Shown: piece by piece, positions 1 through 4,911 of the stretch
Layout: every line of letters begins with the position of its first letter
How positions within the stretch are numbered: the stretch's first letter is position 1
NCBI GenBank assembly: GCA_025350985.1
Contig: JANXWU010000241.1
Coordinates: 1-5,419, forward strand
Direction of reading: 5' to 3'
DNA: 5,419 nt
Source of the DNA: Spartobacteria bacterium
GTDB taxonomy: Bacteria; Verrucomicrobiota; Verrucomicrobiia; Chthoniobacterales; Chthoniobacteraceae
Notes under the pieces: generated by a model
What the model was told of the DNA's origin: nothing
What the model saw: the letters and a program-made list of their open reading frames with translations, nothing else
Database searches by the model: none
Position numbers and translations under genes: made by a program

Positions 1-30
1 GGCGGCGAGCGCGGAGTGCATGAGTTTCAT
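1..30 (-). CDS. Start of an unidentified gene, cut by the left edge
   Basis: On the minus strand an ATG at 30-28 opens ten codons reading MKLMHSALAA before the window ends. The lysine followed by small and hydrophobic residues would suit the start of a signal peptide, but ten residues cannot prove this. The ATG directly follows the TAG of the upstream minus-strand frame (stop at 33-31), a TAGATG arrangement typical of tightly packed operon genes. No purine-rich ribosome site is visible upstream, so translation may depend on the gene before it. A second in-frame ATG lies at 21-19. The product is unknown. Confidence 0.35.
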   Translation of the reverse strand, partial: MKLMHSALAA

Positions 31-490
31 CTAATGGAGGTGGAACAAAGGCAAGCGGCTGTTACCCGGCTTTGCCCAAGTGTCGAAAACCAAGGCGGTG
101 ACGAATTGACGTTTCGTAGGTTTCGCCGGCCGCAGTTCCACGGGCTTGCCGTTGATGAACGGCAGGTAGGTCAAGGGCTTGGGGGCGTAAAGGATGGGTC
201 AAGGTGGTTGTTAGGGATGCTGAATTGGTCTCCACTGTGTCGTGGGTAACGGCAAGAATACTAGCGATCACGTCAACTTTGAATTTATCAAACGAGCCAT
301 CACTTGCAATGTCGGGCGTGGCCAGCGCGTCCTTCTTATCCCAGACGCACAGACTGATTATTGTGATCGAAATTAAACATACCCATTCGCTCCCCGACGC
401 CCAGCCCGTTCTGACCGTCTCCGGTAGGGCGGACCTGAAAGCAAATTCCTTGCAGACAGGAAAACACTTGTGATTTGCCTTGAAGCTGGT
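31..490 (-). pseudogene. Probable frameshifted gene tail, unrecognised
   Basis: Two minus-strand frames look coding and meet near 195-200. The upstream frame (about 490 down to 200) has a hydrophobic stretch CLISITIISLCVW, followed by a soluble part containing FDKFKVDVIASILAVTHDT. The downstream frame, open from about 201 to the TAG at 33-31, reads ILYAPKPLTYLPFINGKP and later FVTALVFDTWAKPGNSRLP. Joining them needs a single shift in or near the CCCATCC stretch. The hydrophobic segment could be a membrane anchor or pilin-like helix. I do not recognise the family. The downstream part is better supported because its stop abuts the start of the next gene. It may instead be two unrelated frames, or one gene with a sequencing error. 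Confidence 0.3.
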
Positions 491-504
491 CAAACTTCGG
501 CACC

Positions 505-516
505 GGAAGTGCTTCC
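505..516. repeat. 12-bp palindrome upstream of the beta-helix gene
   Basis: GGAAGTGCTTCC at 505-516 is a perfect palindrome centred about 36 bases before the chosen ATG at 547. Its place would suit an operator or promoter-proximal site for that gene, but a 12-bp palindrome can occur by chance and I see no convincing -35/-10 pair next to it. Confidence 0.2.
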
Positions 517-546
517 AATGGTAATGAGCATTTGCGTTCAAAATTT

Positions 547-2031
547 ATGAGTCGGTTGTTTTTTTTCCTTGTCCCAATCCTCATGTGCGTGCTGGCGCGG
601 GCGGGTGAGTTTTACGTCTCCACGCAAGGCAATGATGGGAATCCGGGAAGCGTGGATCGACCGTGGCGCTCAATGCAAAAAGCGGCGAATACGCTTGCGC
701 CGGGAGATACTGTTTTCGTCCGTGCGGGCGTGTATCACGAATCGGTGCAGGTGAACGTCTCCGGGTCGGTTGCGGGCGGATATGTGACGTTCGCAAATTT
801 CCCGAACGAAAAACCGGTGGTGGACGGAAGCACGCTCACGCCGCCGACGGACGCGTCCGCACTTTTTTTCCTGAACGATCGAGGTTTCGTCGCGATTACC
901 GGCTTCGAAATCTGCAATTACAGGGCGACGAACGGTGAGAAAGTACCCTGCGGTATTTTCGTGACCGGAGCATCGCACGACATTCAAATCATCAGTAACG
1001 ACGTCCACGATATTGAATACGACACGGCGACTGGCAATGCGTTTGGCATCGCTTTTTACGGCACGTCAAGAACGTTACCGATCCGCAACGTCGTCGTGGA
1101 TGGCAATGATGTGCATGATTTAAAAACAGGGAACAGCGAGTCGCTGACGCTGAACGGCAATGTGAAAACTTTTCAGGTCACGAATAATCGCGTTCACGAT
1201 AACAATAACATTGGGATTGATTTCATCGGGTTCGAAGGGACGTGCCCCGATCCATTGCAGGATCAGGCGCGCGATGGGGTGTGCCAGGGCAATGTCATTT
1301 GGAATATCAGCAGCGCCACCAATCCAGCGTATGCGGGCGATACGAGCGCGACAGGAATTTATTGCGACGGCGCGGCGCGGGTGGTGATTGAGCGAAACAT
1401 GATTTCGTTTTGTGATTACGGTGCGGAATTAGCGAGCGAACATCGCGGGAGGACGGCGCGTGACTGCCTTTTTCGCGATAACTTTGTTTTTTGGTGCCGT
1501 CACCCCGGCCTGTCGCTCGGCGGTTATGATTCGTCCAGCACCGGTGGTGCGCTGCGGTGCGTGGTCACGAACAACACTTTTTTTCAGAACAACACGAGCG
1601 AGGAGGGTGACGGCGAGATCCTTTTTCAATATCGTGTGCTGAAATGCAGCGTCAAAAATAACATTCTCTTCGCGGGCGAATCAGGACTATTAATCGCGAA
1701 TTGGACGGGGGCACGCAACACGACTGGAACCGTGCTGGACTACAATTTATACTTTTCGCCGCTCGGGGAAAACAGCAGTGCGTGGGTCTGGAAAAATCGT
1801 GAGGGCAACAGTCTGGCCAGTTGGAAAACCGCAAGCCGGCAGGATGCGCATGCGCTTTTCGTTGATCCGAAATTGTTAAACACGAACGCGCCTGATCTGC
1901 ACCTTCAAGCGGGATCGCCCGCGCGCGATGCGGCTGATCCTGGGTTCGTTCCACCGCCAGGTGAGACGGACATCGATGGCGAAGCGCGGCGGCGCGGGGC
2001 TGCCACGGATATCGGTGCGGATGAACTTTAA
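547..2031 (+). CDS. Secreted right-handed parallel beta-helix protein
   Basis: This intact 494-residue protein has a signal peptide (MSRLFFFLVPILMCVLARA, cleavage likely after residue 19 at ARA). It is followed by FYVSTQGNDGNPGSVDRPW and then GDTVFVRAGVYHE, the N-terminal cap of DUF1565/pectate-lyase-like beta-helix proteins. From about residue 110 to 390 come imperfect coils of roughly 20-30 residues with N-D/N ladders: SNDVHDIEYD, GNDVHDLKTG, TNNRVHDNNN, RDNFVFWC, TNNTFFQNN, KNNILFAG. The C-terminus (475-494) has the DIDGEARRRG and DIGADE motif found at the end of many choice-of-anchor-Q type exported proteins; no membrane anchor follows. Such proteins bind or cleave polysaccharides outside the cell, but the substrate cannot be read here and no catalytic triad is evident. 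The ATG at 547 is preferred because it gives a clean signal peptide; an in-frame TTG at 532 would add MRSKF. Neither has a clear ribosome site. Confidence 0.88.
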   Translation: MSRLFFFLVPILMCVLARAGEFYVSTQGNDGNPGSVDRPWRSMQKAANTLAPGDTVFVRAGVYHESVQVNVSGSVAGGYVTFANFPNEKPVVDGSTLTPPTDASALFFLNDRGFVAITGFEICNYRATNGEKVPCGIFVTGASHDIQIISNDVHDIEYDTATGNAFGIAFYGTSRTLPIRNVVVDGNDVHDLKTGNSESLTLNGNVKTFQVTNNRVHDNNNIGIDFIGFEGTCPDPLQDQARDGVCQGNVIWNISSATNPAYAGDTSATGIYCDGAARVVIERNMISFCDYGAELASEHRGRTARDCLFRDNFVFWCRHPGLSLGGYDSSSTGGALRCVVTNNTFFQNNTSEEGDGEILFQYRVLKCSVKNNILFAGESGLLIANWTGARNTTGTVLDYNLYFSPLGENSSAWVWKNREGNSLASWKTASRQDAHALFVDPKLLNTNAPDLHLQAGSPARDAADPGFVPPPGETDIDGEARRRGAATDIGADEL

Positions 2032-2034
2032 CGC

Positions 2035-2068
2035 GCGGCCATTTCACAAACGATAGCAGCAGGGCCGC
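2035..2068. repeat. Inverted repeat just after the beta-helix gene
   Basis: GCGGCC at 2035-2040 pairs with GGCCGC at 2063-2068 across a 22-base loop, starting four bases after the stop codon. The position suits a 3'-end hairpin, but the loop is long and AAAAG follows rather than a T-run, so it is only a weak candidate for transcription termination or mRNA end protection. Confidence 0.25.
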
Positions 2069-2078
2069 AAAAGTTCAT

Positions 2079-2408
2079 CGCGATCGTTACGATCACGATC
2101 AGACGCTGAGCCCGACTTACATGCAGGAGCTCTTCCCGGCGTTCGGGACCGACTCGGCGCGCTTATGGCAAAAATGCGCCGAGTTAGTGAAGGCGGAAGG
2201 GTTCGACAACAAACTAGCTTACATGAAAGTGATGCTCGTTTATTTGGGCTTGGACCGCCTCGAAAGAACTGGGCCGCCCGCCTCGCTGAGGGTGGCCGAC
2301 TTTGCGAGTGAAGATCGCCTCCCTGGCCGATTCGCCGCGGCGGTAGAGCTGAAAGTATCGATCGCCGATCATCTGGACGAGCTAGAGCAGCGCCTCCGCG
2401 GCCCTTTG
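2079..2408 (+). pseudogene. Unrecognised gene fragment
   Basis: The frame is open from before 2079 and reads RYDHDQTLSPTYMQELFPAF, then TDSARLWQKCAELVKAEGFD, NKLAYMKVMLVYLGLDRLER and finally ADHLDELEQRLR. The composition is balanced, soluble and probably helical, quite unlike a random GC-rich frame, so I take it as part of a real protein of about 110 residues. An ATG lies at 2121, but coding character already begins about 40 bases earlier, so the true N-terminus is probably missing. After about 2408 the frame stays open through the hairpin region but becomes arginine- and proline-rich and loses coding character. I do not recognise the family. It is likely a remnant cut at both ends, lying between the beta-helix gene and the ceramidase remnant. 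Confidence 0.45.
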
Positions 2409-2410
2409 AG

Positions 2411-2458
2411 CACGGGGTTCCCCGCAGGGTCGGTGGTAGCTAAAAAAAGGAACCCGTG
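2411..2458 (+). repeat. Long-range hairpin that could block the terminator stem
   Basis: CACGGGGTTCC at 2411-2421 can pair with GGAACCCGTG at 2449-2458 (10 pairs with one bulged G, loop of about 27 bases). The right arm shares 2454-2458 with the left arm of the terminator hairpin at 2454-2468, so the two structures exclude each other. That is the geometry of a terminator/antiterminator pair. No ligand-binding fold or leader peptide is evident, so regulation is only an inference. Confidence 0.35.
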
Positions 2459-2476
2459 CAGGGCGCGGATTTTTTT
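2454..2476 (+). terminator. Candidate rho-independent terminator
   Basis: CCGTGC (2454-2459) pairs with GCGCGG (2463-2468) through six pairs including one T-G, with loop AGG, directly followed by A and a run of seven T (2470-2476). This is a compact intrinsic-terminator shape on the plus strand. It lies between the unrecognised fragment and the ceramidase-like remnant, in a stretch with no convincing coding, so it could end transcription of the upstream gene or attenuate the downstream pair. Confidence 0.5.
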
Positions 2477-2506
2477 CCGCCGACCCGTCACTCCGCACCG
2501 AACCAA

Positions 2507-2522
2507 CCCGCCGGAAGGGCGG
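2507..2522. repeat. GC-rich hairpin with GGAA tetraloop
   Basis: CCCGCC (2507-2512) and GGGCGG (2517-2522) form a perfect six-pair stem closed by a GGAA tetraloop, a stable GNRA-type loop in RNA. There is no T-run on either side, so it is not a normal terminator. It lies 30 bases after the candidate terminator and about 40 bases before ceramidase-like coding resumes. Confidence 0.35.
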
Positions 2523-2564
2523 ATTAGTTCAGCAGGGAGAGTCGAGTCCGACGATGGGCATCGG

Positions 2565-2842
2565 CGCTATGCCACCGCGGAGACGCAAGTGCTGCGGATT
2601 GGCGAGATCATGGTCGCGGCATGCCCGGCGAGTTTTTTGTCGAATACGGTCTCGCCGCCAAGACGCGAGCGGGTCGCCCTCTGCACACTGCCACCATGGC
2701 GAACGAGGAGCTGCAAGGATATGTCGTCACGGCCGAAGCCGCCGCGGTCGGAGGCTGCGAGGCGCAAATGAGCTTGTTTCCCCCCGAGGCAGGAGAACGC
2801 CTCGTCAATGCCACTCTCAACCTCATCGAGCTCTTAACATGA
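2565..2842 (+). pseudogene. C-terminal remnant of a neutral/alkaline ceramidase-like protein, frameshifted
   Basis: The first frame reads RYATAETQVLRIGEIMVAAC from about 2565. At the C run 2624-2626 it must shift to continue as PGEFFVEYGLAAKTRAG, then HTATMANEELQGYVVTAEA and finally LFPPEAGERLVNATLNLIEL up to TGA at 2840-2842. The order of these pieces, LRIG then PGE-F-E-GL, then the ANE-GY-TAEA block and an EAGE helix, matches the end of the catalytic region of neutral/alkaline non-lysosomal ceramidase family proteins. These enzymes cleave the amide bond of ceramides, and many bacterial members have unknown substrates. The full protein is several hundred residues; here only about 90 remain and the zinc-binding N-terminal part is absent. 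One extra C in 2624-2626 would restore the frame, so an error is possible there, but the missing 5' part is not explained that way. The end overlaps the kinase start. Confidence 0.6.
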
Positions 2843-2970
2843 TTCTTGCCGCAGACATCGGATCAACCTGGCTCAAAGCGGCGCTCTTCTCGCCCGACGG
2901 CTGGCGTTTCCCCGTGGTCTCGGCACCGATGACAGCCTCGAAATTGAAGCTGGTATCAAGGTTGGCCTAG
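2839..2970 (+). pseudogene. N-terminal remnant of an FGGY-family carbohydrate kinase
   Basis: The ATG at 2839 overlaps the ceramidase-like stop as ATGA, which indicates translational coupling. The product starts MILAADIGSTWLKAALFSPD, the phosphate-binding DIGST-x-x-KA motif that opens FGGY kinases such as xylulokinase; these phosphorylate sugars using ATP and are normally about 450-500 residues. Here the frame closes at TAG 2968-2970 after 43 codons. The kinase-like part ends near codon 29 (VVSAP), after which the neighbouring frame carries the coding signal. The actin-fold core and the rest of the ATP site are missing, so this cannot be an active kinase. The intact ancestor was probably co-transcribed with the ceramidase gene. 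Confidence 0.6.
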
Positions 2971-3020
2971 GGCTGGGAGGTGAGCAGCGGGTTATCGCTT
3001 TCAAGCAGCAGGATCGGTAA
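2922..3020 (+). pseudogene. C-terminal tail of an unrecognised protein
   Basis: The frame one base ahead of the kinase frame reads GTDDSLEIEAGIKVGLGLGG, then EQRVIAFKQQDR and TAA at 3018-3020. It looks coding. It lacks a start and takes over where the kinase frame fades at about 2910-2925. The first residues (DDSLEIEA) could still be kinase sequence after a frameshift, since FGGY kinases often have an acidic E-x-E/D segment about 35-45 residues in; the GIKVGLGLGG part does not look like kinase. I do not recognise the remainder. It may be the end of the gene that once lay before the LigD piece. Confidence 0.35.
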
Positions 3021-3032
3021 AAAAGGAAAAGG

Positions 3033-3056
3033 GTGAGCGACACGCACCGCGCTCAC
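3033..3056. repeat. Seven-pair hairpin between remnants
   Basis: GTGAGCG at 3033-3039 pairs with CGCTCAC at 3050-3056 across a 10-base loop. On the minus strand it is followed by CCCTTTTCCTTTTTT, a broken T-rich run, so it might act as a poor minus-strand terminator. On the plus strand no T-run follows. It lies just after the TAA at 3018-3020. Confidence 0.25.
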
Positions 3057-3145
3057 TTGGAGGAGAATTTCGTCCATGCACGCTTTGTCCGAAATTCCTT
3101 TGTGGGGCACGACGGGCACGCAGAATACGAATCTTTTTCAACACT

Positions 3146-3259
3146 ATGCGCACGAAACAGCAGATCGCCGTCGAGGGGCGCGGGCTTGCGATCTCAAATC
3201 TCGACAAAATCTATTACCCCCAAAACGGGTTCACCAAAGGGGAAGTGCTTCACTTCTAA
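3146..3259 (+). pseudogene. ligD: N-terminal remnant of a LigD-type polymerase/primase domain
   Basis: From ATG 3146 the frame gives MRTKQQIAVEGRGLAISNLD, then KIYYPQNGFTKGEVLHF and TAA at 3257-3259. VEGR-L-SNLDK-YYP-GFTKGEV-HF is the characteristic opening of the polymerase domain of bacterial ATP-dependent DNA ligase D, the enzyme that fills and joins ends with Ku in non-homologous end joining. The full domain is about 250-300 residues and LigD proteins are longer still; only 37 residues are kept. The stop falls where the family normally has Tyr after HF, and the same frame continues across it into DUF72 sequence. It therefore looks like the edge of a deletion joining two genes. No ribosome site is visible before the ATG. 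The remnant cannot be active. Confidence 0.65.
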
Positions 3260-4166
3260 TTAGGAGGTTGGCCGCAGCACCGCGAACTCGAATACGCCGC
3301 GCGCCAAGTGAGTTCCATCGAGATTAACGGCTCCTTCTATCCTCTCCAGCGCCCCGAAAGCTACCGCGCGTGGTATGACGCCACGCCCGAGGAATTCCTC
3401 TTCGCGATGAAAGGCAGTCGTTTCATCACGCACATGAAACGGCTCAAGGACATGGAGATCCCGCTCGCAAACTTTCGCGTCCGGCGTGCTAGTGCTTGCC
3501 GAAAAGCTTGGCCCTTTCCTTTGGCGGTTTCCGCCCAACTTCCGTTTCGAGCCTGAACGATTACGGAAGTTCTTCTCGCTGCTGCCGCGTGACACTTATG
3601 CTGCTGCGACGCTGGCGAGGAAGCACGACGCGCGATTGGAAGATCGCGCATGGATAAAGCCGGACGCCAAGCGGCCGCTTCGTCATGCGATCGAAATCCG
3701 GCATCCATCTTTTGAGACGCCGGAATTTATTGAGCTACTCCGTGAGCATGACATCGCGATGGTGGTGGCAGACAGCGCGGGCATGTGGCCCCTCATCGAG
3801 GACGCGACGAGCGACTTTTTGTATGTGCGCCTGCATGGTGACGAGGAACTTTACGTCAGCGGCTATACGCCAGAAGCGCTCGCCGCGTGGGGACGCAAAG
3901 TTCGCGTGTGGGTCAAAGGGCACACACCGTCGGGCACCCACCTGCTGACAAAGCGGCAATCTAATTCCGGGCGGGATGTGTTCGTCTATTTCGACAACGA
4001 TGCAAAAGTACACGCGCCCTTTGACGCTATGTCACTGGCGCACCAGCTCGACCTTGGATTGGCTCCAACCGGGGCGCCCGACTTTTCTAAAATCACTGAT
4101 GGAGCGCGGAGCCAATGGCCCGCGGTTCCCCGGCGTTGGCAGGAAAAGCCGCAGCCGAGAATCTAG
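3260..4166 (+). pseudogene. DUF72 (YecE-like) protein, missing its N-terminus and frameshifted
   Basis: The first frame (3260-3475) reads GWPQHRELEYAARQVSSIEI, NGSFYPLQRPESYRAWYDAT, then FAMKGSRFITHMKRL. At 3473-3476 it must shift by one base lost or two added to continue as FASGVLVLAEKLGPFLWRFP, with HAIEIRHPSF, VVADSAGMWP, DFLYVRLHGDEELY and DVFVYFDNDAKVHAPFDA. These are the hallmark blocks of the DUF72 TIM-barrel family, whose function is poorly known. The opening block, usually a G-T/S-G-W/Y segment before RELEY, is missing: about 25-30 residues are replaced by the LigD remnant and its TAA. Total remaining length is about 300 codons. An AGGAGG sits at 3262-3267, but the first in-frame start (GTG 3308) lies 40 bases away and inside the conserved region. 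The C-terminal tail DFSKITDGARSQWPAVPRRW is lineage-specific. Confidence 0.75.
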
Positions 4167-4217
4167 CTTTGGACCTCGTCCGAGTTGTCGTCCGGAGCCG
4201 TTGCGAAGTTGTTCCTG

Positions 4218-4264
4218 CGCGCCAGTCCTAAGTCTGGCGTGTCTGCCAATTTCACCACTCTGGC
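4218..4264 (-). pseudogene. tRNA-Leu(TAG)-like 5' half
   Basis: Read on the minus strand from 4264: acceptor 5' strand GCCAGAG, TG, the D arm with GTGAAATTGGCAGAC, then CCAGACTTAGGACTGG with anticodon TAG at 4230-4228. This is the 5' half of a bacterial tRNA-Leu. The 3' side of the anticodon stem appears one base short (a functional gene would be expected to read TCTGG after the loop). Beyond about 4218 there is no proper variable arm, no GGTTCGA T-loop and no CTCTGGC to close the acceptor stem in the 80 bases where it should lie. It is a remnant and not a functional tRNA gene. Confidence 0.65.
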
Positions 4265-4312
4265 TTGGTTGATGATCGATGACTTCCGCAGCGGATGCAG
4301 AGCATGAACAAC

Positions 4313-4341
4313 CGATTCGTAGCCGTGCGGGACACGAATCG
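4313..4341. repeat. 8-bp perfect inverted repeat
   Basis: CGATTCGT (4313-4320) and ACGAATCG (4334-4341) are perfect reverse complements across 13 bases. A second pairing overlaps it: AGCCG at 4321-4325 with CGGCT at 4354-4358, and CGAA at 4335-4338 with TTCG at 4350-4353. The site lies between the 5' ends of the two tRNA-like remnants. It could be a protein-binding site, a recombination-site remnant or an RNA hairpin; nothing decides between these. Confidence 0.4.
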
Positions 4342-4529
4342 CAAGCGGGTTCGCGGCTCCAGGTGGACAAAAAAATTCTGCCTTCAGGCTGAGGGGGATT
4401 AGGGCGCGGCACGGTTTGAACTTCTTGGTTTTTGGCGATGGGGGGTGTGCGCATATTCTCGACGTGCATTAAAAAAGAGTTTGCGGATTTCCAAGCAAAC
4501 CTAAGTCTCTGGAGTTCCCCATCGAAAAA

Positions 4530-4588
4530 GCACTCGTAGCTCAACCGGATAGAGTATCGGTCTTCAAATTGAAAAGGGGGGGTTGCGC
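4530..4588 (+). pseudogene. tRNA-Arg-like 5' half with a degraded 3' half
   Basis: GCACTCG (4530-4536), TA, then D arm GCTC, AACCGGATA, GAGT (4539-4555), A, and anticodon stem TCGGT (4557-4561) with loop beginning CTTC match a bacterial tRNA-Arg(TCT) 5' half. The next bases break the pattern: the loop reads CTTCAAA where CTTCTAA is expected, as if one T were lost. The following TTGAA does not pair with TCGGT. GGGGGTT at 4578-4584 resembles the start of a T arm, but GCGCAGC replaces the expected T-loop sequence, and no CGAGTGC follows to close the acceptor stem. If loop position is taken literally the anticodon would be TCA, but the lost stem makes a working tRNA very unlikely. Confidence 0.6.
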
Positions 4589-4589
4589 A

Positions 4590-4678
4590 GCTTTGCATAA
4601 ATTTGCATTTCGACCGGGAAAGCCGATGAATACAGGATTTCATGGCGAATTGGTTTTTCCTGGCTTTGCATGGATTTG
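4590..4678 (+). repeat. Short direct repeats around TTTGCAT
   Basis: GCTTTGCATAAATTTG at 4590-4605 and GCTTTGCATGGATTTG at 4663-4678 match at 14 of 16 positions, 73 bases apart. Inside the first copy region TTTGCAT recurs at 4592-4598 and 4602-4608, a ten-base period, so three copies of TTTGCAT occur in about 80 bases. They start immediately after the tRNA-Arg-like remnant. They could be protein-binding sites or decayed recombination repeats. Confidence 0.4.
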
Positions 4679-4728
4679 TGCCGAAATTCGCGCCGACCGT
4701 AGAAAGAGACCGTGAAAAATCTTCGCCG

Positions 4729-4827
4729 CTAATTCAGGTGGCCGTGTTTTTTCAGCCAGTCGGTGAGTGCTTCGTCAATGATGTCGCGCTTCATTGAGTT
4801 CCGCAGTTGCCGTTTTTCAAGAGTCAC
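4729..4827 (-). pseudogene. Short C-terminal fragment, unrecognised
   Basis: The minus strand reads VTLEKRQLRNSMKRDIIDEA then LTDWLKKHGHLN, ending in TAG at 4731-4729. The frame is closed by TGA at 4833-4831, so at most 32 residues are possible (from GTG 4827; an internal ATG lies at 4794). The charged amphipathic helix pattern suggests real protein sequence, perhaps the C-terminus of a longer protein or a very small DNA-binding or antitoxin-like protein. No ribosome site precedes the GTG. I do not recognise the family and cannot exclude chance. Confidence 0.3.
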
Positions 4828-4911
4828 GGGTCACATCACCGTTGCAGCGTGAGCCGCATCAGGCGTTCTGGCTTGCGTCCCCTGACTATATCGCTTCAGT
4901 CTTCTGGGGGG

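Noticed and set aside
204..473. 89-codon plus-strand frame
   Set aside because: It is antisense to the more coding-like minus-strand frame, with no start signal and no recognisable motif; I could not support it.
2554..2838. Arginine-rich plus-strand frame before the kinase ATG
   Set aside because: It is the third frame of the ceramidase-like remnant, with biased high-GC shadow composition. Only the part from 2839 is kept, as the kinase start.
3033..3263. GTG-started frame with an upstream AGGAAAAGG
   Set aside because: The start lies in a hairpin, and from 3146 on it overlaps the clearly better LigD frame. The peptide shows no recognisable pattern.
3076..3327. ATG with a good GGAGGAG ribosome site at 3059-3065
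   Set aside because: The spacing is acceptable, but from 3146 the frame is out of phase with LigD and DUF72 and becomes arginine-rich. Only the first 20 codons could be real, and they are not recognisable.
3260..3708. Minus-strand open frames opposite DUF72
   Set aside because: They are antisense shadows; the plus strand carries conserved DUF72 motifs across the whole stretch.
3976..4272. 98-codon plus-strand open frame inside and after DUF72
   Set aside because: Its first part is a shadow of the conserved DUF72 frame, and its end (LSLACLPISPLWLG) is the antisense reading of the tRNA-Leu-like remnant.
4369..4395. Possible minus-strand terminator, GCCTGAAGGC followed by a T-run
   Set aside because: The stem is only three usable pairs with a four-base loop and a mismatch outside it, too weak to report.
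4032..4643. 203-codon open frame on the minus strand
   Set aside because: It runs antisense to the end of DUF72 and then through both tRNA remnants. The segment GEIGRHARLR is the familiar mistranslation of a tRNA-Leu gene, so it is not a protein.
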